Assembly: GCA_028564925.1 (NCBI GenBank)
Contig: CM053030.1
Location: 376,496,945-376,560,944 of the forward strand
DNA from: Lithobates sylvaticus
Taxonomy: Eukaryota; Chordata; Amphibia; Anura; Ranidae
Length of the DNA stretch: 64,000 nucleotides
Direction: 5' to 3'
The translations under genes and the position numbers were made by a program. A model generated the notes under the pieces. That model saw nothing but the letters and a program-made list of their open reading frames with translations. It searched no databases and was not told where the DNA came from. Positions 58,182 to 64,000 of this stretch are shown piece after piece. Position 1 is the stretch's first letter. Each line of letters opens with the position of its first letter.

Positions 58182-58819
58182 TTGAATGACTAATTGTCTA
58201 TGCCTTTAGTTTTTGGCAAGCACTGAAGGGAGTCTAGAGTAGTATTTTGTTCAGAAAAGTAATAATTTTGGTCTTTTGTGTTACTTTTTATTTATCCATT
58301 GCAGCAACAATGGTAGCAAGTGTTTGAGTATAGGTCACAGCTTACTGGCTGTCAGTTTTCTCGAGTTTTATGTTCAGTACTGTAATAATGTATTGTTGTG
58401 AAAAAAAAGGCTAGATGATAAGTTGAAATCAGTACAACAGAAAAGCAATTCAGTAAAGGTCATCAACAAAAATATAGTAAAAAACAAAGTGAAGATAAAT
58501 ACTGTAGCAGTGAATCTTCCTGTGTCACCTGACAGTGAATTAGCATTATCACACAATTGATTCATGCTTCTTTGAGCAGACGGGTGATGTAGGAGGTTGC
58601 AGAACTGTAGAATGAAACAGTAGCACCAGTTGCCCAACTGTGTAGGATAGCAGAGTCTTAACACATAAACAGTGAAACTCAGATAGCACTATGATGGCAT
58701 CTGCTGGAATAGAAAGCAAGTTCCCAACAAAAGTATCAAATCTGGAAGCTTCAATGAATCACACATTTTTTTTTTTTTAAATGTATGGTATGTAAACATT
58801 AAATATTACATACACTTTA
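58182..58819. other. No gene recognised
   Basis: This is AT-rich sequence; no motif or repeat end was recognised. Confidence 0.4.
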
Positions 58820-58827
58820 GTATTAAG

Positions 58828-60322
58828 CAGAGGCGTAACTAGAACCTTTAGGGCCCCGATGCAAGGAAACATGGTCCTGGGGCCCTTTTCAATGATCCTG
58901 GGGTCCTTTTCTCCCATTGCGGGGCCCTTGATTATGATCCTGCATCAGAACCCCTTCCTGACATCTTGGGTAGGGTTGCCACCTTTTCTTCAAGCCAAAC
59001 CCAAGACTTTAGCAGCGCACAGAAAATTATTTTTTGTGGTACTGTATGCACTATACATATATTTTGTGATTAAATAACAATTCTAATTGTATATATTTAA
59101 TCACAAGAGTCCCCAGTCACATCAGAGTCCAAATAGTTCCTCTTTACATCTGAATATGCAGAGTTTCCCTTTTTGACGTCTGAATCTAAAGAGTTCCCTC
59201 ATACTGTAAGGGGGGCTGTGCAGACACTGATAAAAGAGAGAACTCTGGGGACTTTGATTTAAGGAAGAACAGTGAGAACTCTGATGTAAGGGGGAACACT
59301 GCAGACTCTGATATAAGGGGGTCCCTGATAACTGGAGCCCCCACTTACATCATTGTTCCCAGCATTCCTGTTTAAGCAGGATTTCCAGAGCCCCTGTTAC
59401 TTCAGAGTCTGCAGAGTTTCCACTTGCACTGTAAGGGCCCTTTTAAAACCGATTGGACCACCCATTGTTCTGTATGGGGAGGTGGCTATAAACAAACATG
59501 TGTCCATTTACACTGCCTGCATTAGTTTCAATGAAAACAGATGGATGGGGATCCATTCACCATCTGTCTAGCGGATTGGATGACAGTCAGACTGGCCCAT
59601 AGAGAACAGAGTCCCCCTTTACAATACATTCCACAGAGCTCTCCCTTACATTAGTGTGTTCAGAGGCTGGTGAGATAAGAGAGGAAGGGACACTTCACTC
59701 ACCATAGATGGAGGCTCGGGCCCCGGAGTTCCCCCACTGTGGTCAGCAAGCAAGGCCTACTAGCCTGTGCTATACATACACATAGGAGCTTGTAGTGCAC
59801 CGAACCAGGGAAACCCCAAACGGCTGCTGTGTTAGTAGATGGGCTCTGGTGGTGACAACACTCACTATTTAGTCCCCTAAATGACTGACCCACTTGTGTG
59901 CTGCTTTGTTTTCAATCACTGAGAGAAGGAAGGCTGTCCTGAAGAGCTGTGGATCCCCTGTGGAGAGTTGCAACATCCATGGTACAAGCTGGCCTTTCCT
60001 ACACTATCTACCTGCAGGCTGGTGGACTTTGCGAGGCACGGATCTGCCAGGTATTAGAATGTGGGCGGGGCAACAGGGGGAGGGGGTGGGAGGAGAAGAT
60101 CCTGCTCTCTCTATCTCTTTCCTCTCCTGTCCATGTGAGGAGGGGGGTGGGCTGTCAGTGCAGGGTCTGGGCAGTGTGACAGAGAGTGTAATAGAAACTC
60201 TGCTTACAACTGCAGCCAGAAACCGTGGAGCCATATCCTGGGCATTTGGGCCCCCCACAGTGGTGGAACTCCAGGGCCCAGTCGCAAGTGCGACTGCCAT
60301 GACCCTTGTAGTTCTGCCACTG
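58828..60322. mobile_element. Non-autonomous hAT element, 1.5 kb
   Basis: The ends CAGAGGCGTAACTAGAA and TTGTAGTTCTGCCACTG are inverted (about 13 of 17). They are flanked by an exact 8-bp duplication GTATTAAG at 58820-58827 and 60323-60330. Interior blocks GGGGCCC and degenerate repeats of GAACTCTGATGTAAGGGGG (59210-59320) are visible. Open frames inside (for example 59894-60346) have no transposase motif. It would need an outside hAT transposase. Confidence 0.87.
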
Positions 60323-60330
60323 GTATTAAG

Positions 60331-60704
60331 ATTTTCACATGTGTAAAAGAAAATGACAAAAGGAACCCTTCTACAGATACAAAGTGTATAAGGAGTTAAA
60401 ACAAATAAGGGTTATAAAATTAAATTAAAGTGCAGCCATGGCAGCCTGATTCTGCAAAAGAGGGTCAGATCTCTCCTCGAAATGACAGCTAATGAGGATT
60501 CTCCAGTATGAATGCACATGGTGCCAGCAGGGTATAGCAAATTTCAAGAAAGTTTGAATGCTGAAACCTATTGAAATCAATTGGCGCTGGATCTGTCAAC
60601 AATGCTTATTTTTCTGGGCTAATAGGCAAGGGGATGTCAAAAATTTAGCATGGGGGCTGGGCTCTTGGTAACATGTACTAACACAAAAAGAAAAAGAAGT
60701 GATT
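60331..60704. other. No gene recognised
   Basis: This is a spacer between the hAT element and the LINE. No motif was recognised. Confidence 0.4.
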
Positions 60705-60711
60705 TTTAAAT

Positions 60712-62080
60712 GCTTAAAGTTGAACATTAATAATGCCCCAGTCCTTTAACACACACAATATCCTGGACCCTCTACAATCAGGCTTCCGCCCAGGCCATGG
60801 TACAGAAACAGCACTCCTGAAGATTTGGGACGACGCCCTCGAAGTAGCAGATGACGGAGAATCGTGTCTCCTGGTACTGTTGGACCTCAGTGCAGCGTTT
60901 GATACTGTGGACCACAATACTCTACTCAATCGCCTTTCAGAAGTAGCAGGAGTCACAGACTCAGATCTACAATGGTCCGCATCCTTCTTAGGAAATCGCT
61001 CTCAGACAGTGAAACTAGGGGCATTCACCTCTAAAACCCAAGCAATCTCTTGTGGAGTCCCTCAAGGATCACCCTTGTCGCCAGTACTCTTCAATATATA
61101 CATCCGCCCACTCCTCAAAATAATCAGAAGTTCAGACCTCTGCTTCCACTCATACGCTGACGACACCCAATTATATTTTAGGATCACCGAACAAAAAGAC
61201 CATAATCAGCAATTAGAAAAATGCCTCACCCTGATAGCGACTGGATGACCACTAACTCCCTTAAACTCAGCGAATCAAAAACAGAACTTCTTATTCTACA
61301 CGCAAACCAAAACTGCTGAACCGAGATCGATTGGACACCACCCACCATCTTTGGACAGACCATCTCCCCAAGGACCAAGGTCAAGAGTCTGGGAGTCATT
61401 TTTGACTCAGAAATGTCAATGGATGCACAAATAGGAGCAGTAGTCAGTGGTTCTCCCCATCTGCTCCGCCTGCTACGCAGACTCATCCCCTTCATTCCAA
61501 AGGAGGACAAAGCAGTGGTGGTTGGAACAGTCATTAATTCACGACTTGACTACGCAAATTCCCTTTACATAGGATTACCCCAATATCAACTTGCGCACTT
61601 ACAACTCATCCAAAACACGGCGGCAAGGCTGATAACAGGAAAAAAACCCTGGGAATCCATCTCCCCTTCCCTGAGGAACCTACATTGGCTAAACGTAAAG
61701 AATTGGGTCACATTCAAGACCCTCTGCCTCACCCACAAATGCGCCCATGGAGACGCTCCACAGTACCTCTGTGAGAAGATAACACACTACACACTCAATC
61801 GCAGTCTTCGATCATTTAACCTTTTGGTTAAATCATTTTAACCTCCTCCTCATTCCCAAATCCCGCTACAAAGCAAAAGGGGAACGGAGATTCGCTGTTC
61901 AAGGACCACGGCTATGGAACGCTCTACCAACCGACATCCTCATGGAAGAAAACCATCAGGCCTTCAGGAAAAAACTCAAGACCTATCTCTTCTAAGAAGG
62001 GTGACAACAAAGCACCAATACAGCACCTTGAGGCGATTCAGTTCGCATTGTAGCACTATACAAATCATTCATTCATTCAT
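60712..62080 (+). mobile_element. 5'-truncated L2 LINE with ATTC tail
   Basis: The copy starts inside the reverse transcriptase: LQSGFRPGHGTETALLK, LLVLLDLSAAFDTVDHNTLL (motif A), ISCGVPQGSPLSPVLFNIYI and the catalytic YADDTQLYF (61153-61179), in a 171-residue open frame ending at 61248. Downstream coding continues in other frames: VKSLGVIFD near 61381, LDYANSLYIGLP, LQLIQNTAARLITG and LRNLHWLNV, to an LWNALPTD-like tail near 61915. The 3' end is a short ATTC microsatellite (62065-62080), typical of L2. TTTAAAT occurs at both ends (60705-60711, 62080-62086) as a possible target duplication. A stop near 61246 and later frame changes make it inactive. Confidence 0.86.
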
Positions 62081-62086
62081 TTAAAT

Positions 62087-63204
62087 AACATGGCTGTGAA
62101 TTTAGCACGAAGACCCCCTCCAAGGGCCTGCGCAGTATTTTGGGGTGCCATCCCTCTATGCATAGTACCTCTACTCATTCACAAGAAAAAAGGAACTGTA
62201 ACCTAGAAATAAAGATACCCAATTTATGTATCACATGTATATACACTTTAAGCTATGAGGCCTCTAGCATGTTTCCTTCTACTACGGCATTTGACATTTT
62301 TAGTAGATTACTTCAAATTCCTATACAAGAATTCCTAAACTGCCTATTGTTTAGACTAGTTGCAGTGCAATGGCCCAAAGCTGCCACAGTGCATAAAGAC
62401 AATTATTTGAAACAAGAAGATAAAAAAATAAAAAACTTTTGGACCACTAGACCATAAATGACCATTTCTATCTTTCTGCAAGTTGTTCCTTACAGCTACT
62501 TTGTGTATAGAATGATATAAGACAGACTGAATGCATGAGAAGTCGGAATTACACGGGGATGCTAAGCTGGGAGAAAAATCAATTCAAAGCATCTGCAAAA
62601 AGTCTATTCAATGAAAGCTTATGGTCTTGTTAGTGTGTTCCCTGAAGCCAGCTATACACCCTGTGCTCTTTATAGTCCTATTTGACCTGCTCGTATTTAT
62701 CTTTTTTAAAACACAGTAATTCTTCTTCATAATTTGAAATGGTGTGCTGGTATTTGTCAGCTTCAAGGGTGTATAAATGATCTACTTCCAGAGCAGAGAG
62801 TTCACTCTTTCATTTGTCTAAGTCATAGTACAGATTTTAACATAATAAACTGTTTACTGAGGGAGTCAGCATCTGTAAAAGACCCCATTGACTGCTCTTA
62901 TAGCTTGTATTAAGGGCATACCAGAATACACTGACATATGGTTAGCTTATATGTCCAGGTACAACATGTACTTAGCTTCTAAATGATGGTAATATTAAGA
63001 AATAGTATTGCACAATGAATACAAATACAAAGGCTGTACCTGTTGATCTCTATTTGAAAACAGTTGTTGCTTTACTGTCATGGTGTTGCAATAGCCACAA
63101 TGCTTTTTGGAGCATGGGTCTGGAACAGTCATACATCAAGTGACATCAGAGAGACTTGCTGCATACCTTTTTCAGGTCAGAGGATCAAACAACTTTTTTT
63201 AGAC
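62087..63204. other. Non-repetitive stretch, no gene recognised
   Basis: No repeat ends were recognised. 62520-62960 has mixed composition that could be conserved non-coding. No coding support. Confidence 0.3.
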
Positions 63205-63207
63205 TAA

Positions 63208-63633
63208 AGCCCCATACACACGGTCGGACAATCCGCGGACCAGGTCGGTCGGATCCTGTCCGTCATACTTTGTCTGATGTTGGTTTTGCGTACACACGGT
63301 CGGACAAAGTTGTCGGAAAATCCGATCATTCTGAACGTGGTGACGTTTGTTGCCTACGACGGGACTACGTAGAGGCTAGTAGCCAATAGCTTTGGTCTTG
63401 TAATGTGATCTGAGCATGCGTAGCACTTTGTCTGGTCGGACAACCGTACACACGATCGGATTTGGTGTGATCGGACCGTGTTGTCGGCAAATCTTTCCAG
63501 CAGGAGATAAGACTTTGTCCGTCGGACAATCCGACGTACACTGTCCGATGGTGCATACACACGGTCTGATTTTTCAACAACATTGTCCGATCGGACAGAA
63601 TCCATGAAAAAGTCCGACCGTGTGTATGGGGCT
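63208..63633. mobile_element. Complete palindromic MITE, 426 bp
   Basis: The terminal inverted repeats AGCCCCATACACACGGTCGG... are identical over 22 bp at both ends and flanked by TAA at 63205-63207 and 63634-63636. A 3-bp TAA duplication is what PIF/Harbinger elements make. The core has GGTGACGTTTGTTGCCTACG and AGCCAATAGCT. This is the best-preserved member of the family in the window and defines its ends. Confidence 0.9.
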
Positions 63634-63749
63634 TAACAGATCAACGTGGAAGTCAGAGAACTAGAATATTTAGGAGATGATGACAATGACAGCCTTTTAC
63701 TCGCTGCAAGTTTACTTTAATTGAACCTGTCACCCATTAGCCAGTCTAA

Positions 63750-64000
63750 TGCCCCGTACACATGGTCGGAAACCATGTTGTCAGAAAATCAGACCGTGTG
63801 TGGGCTCCATCTGACTTTTTCCGTCGGAAAAAAAAATTTGAGATCCTGCTCTTAAATTTTCCGACAACAACATTTTCCGATTGTGTGTAGAGAATTCCGA
63901 CGGACAAAGTGCCACGCATGCTCAGATCAAATTAGGAGACCAAACCTATTGGCTAATAGCCTCTACGTAGTTCCGTCATACACAACGAATGTCACCACGT
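63750..64000. mobile_element. Palindromic MITE, cut by the right window edge
   Basis: It starts after TAA (63747-63749) with TGCCCCGTACACATGGTCGG. The core motifs CACGCATGCTCAGATC, ACCTATTGGCTAATAGCC and ACGAATGTCACCACGT run in the opposite order to the element 116 bp to the left, so the two lie in inverted orientation. Confidence 0.77.

Noticed and set aside
59894-60346. A 150-residue open frame inside the second non-autonomous hAT
   Set aside because: It lacks any BED, RNase H or hATC motif and lies in GC-rich repeat sequence. An overlapping antisense frame is equally open.

Overview
The window looks like accessory, transposon-dominated DNA from an amphibian, most likely a ranid (true) frog. 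This is inferred from recalled repeat families: TTAA-flanked MITEs ending in AGTGGTTGTAAACCC, CCTCCCTGGCGG or CCACTTGCCGACC, long palindromic MITEs ending in GTACACACGGTCGGA, Tc1/mariner copies, and CR1- and L2-type LINE fragments. No host protein-coding exon, rRNA or tRNA could be supported. The window is best read as a gene desert or the inside of a very large intron.

Layout. 1-20 kb: TTAA-type MITEs (815-1212, 1381-2182, 2821-3594, 3591-4078, 9118-9488, 10025-11341, 12933-13746, 19222-20148), a 2.5-kb unit with 250-bp inverted arms (7326-9813), foldback elements (2385, 10137, 17602), palindromic MITEs (1, 12367, 18216), a CR1-like LINE piece (13880-14960) and an L2-like 3' end (16340-16690). 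20-34 kb: a TCTA/TA microsatellite, more TTAA MITEs and foldbacks, and a 1.6-kb non-autonomous hAT with a perfect 8-bp target duplication and five successive hairpins (26742-28366). Long AT-rich stretches carry no recognisable repeat. 34-43 kb: an antisense L2-like fragment, a palindromic Tc1 derivative, a foldback, TTAA MITEs and a nearly full-length but broken Tc1 (40830-42402).

43060-52971 is the centrepiece: a 9.9-kb, apparently whole hAT transposon with a perfect 8-bp target duplication (gtactgat). Its parts in order are a 5' end made of consecutive perfect hairpins, a CCAAT/TATA promoter, a 4.4-kb minisatellite of about 68 units in which every unit ends like a 3' splice site, an uninterrupted 1075-residue BED-finger/hAT transposase frame starting 10 bp after the last unit, a 3' tract of 147-bp tandem repeats, and a 3' end rich in TTCGAA-type motifs. 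The transposase would act on the two ends in trans or cis. The hairpins, promoter and minisatellite would then govern how the gene is transcribed and spliced.

53-64 kb: more TTAA MITEs, a second non-autonomous hAT with a perfect 8-bp duplication (58828-60322), a 5'-truncated L2 LINE with an ATTC tail (60712-62080), and two palindromic MITEs in tail-to-tail orientation at the right edge. Non-repetitive stretches near 11.6, 21.6, 33.9, 55.5 and 62.5 kb have the texture of conserved non-coding sequence, but that cannot be shown from one sequence.
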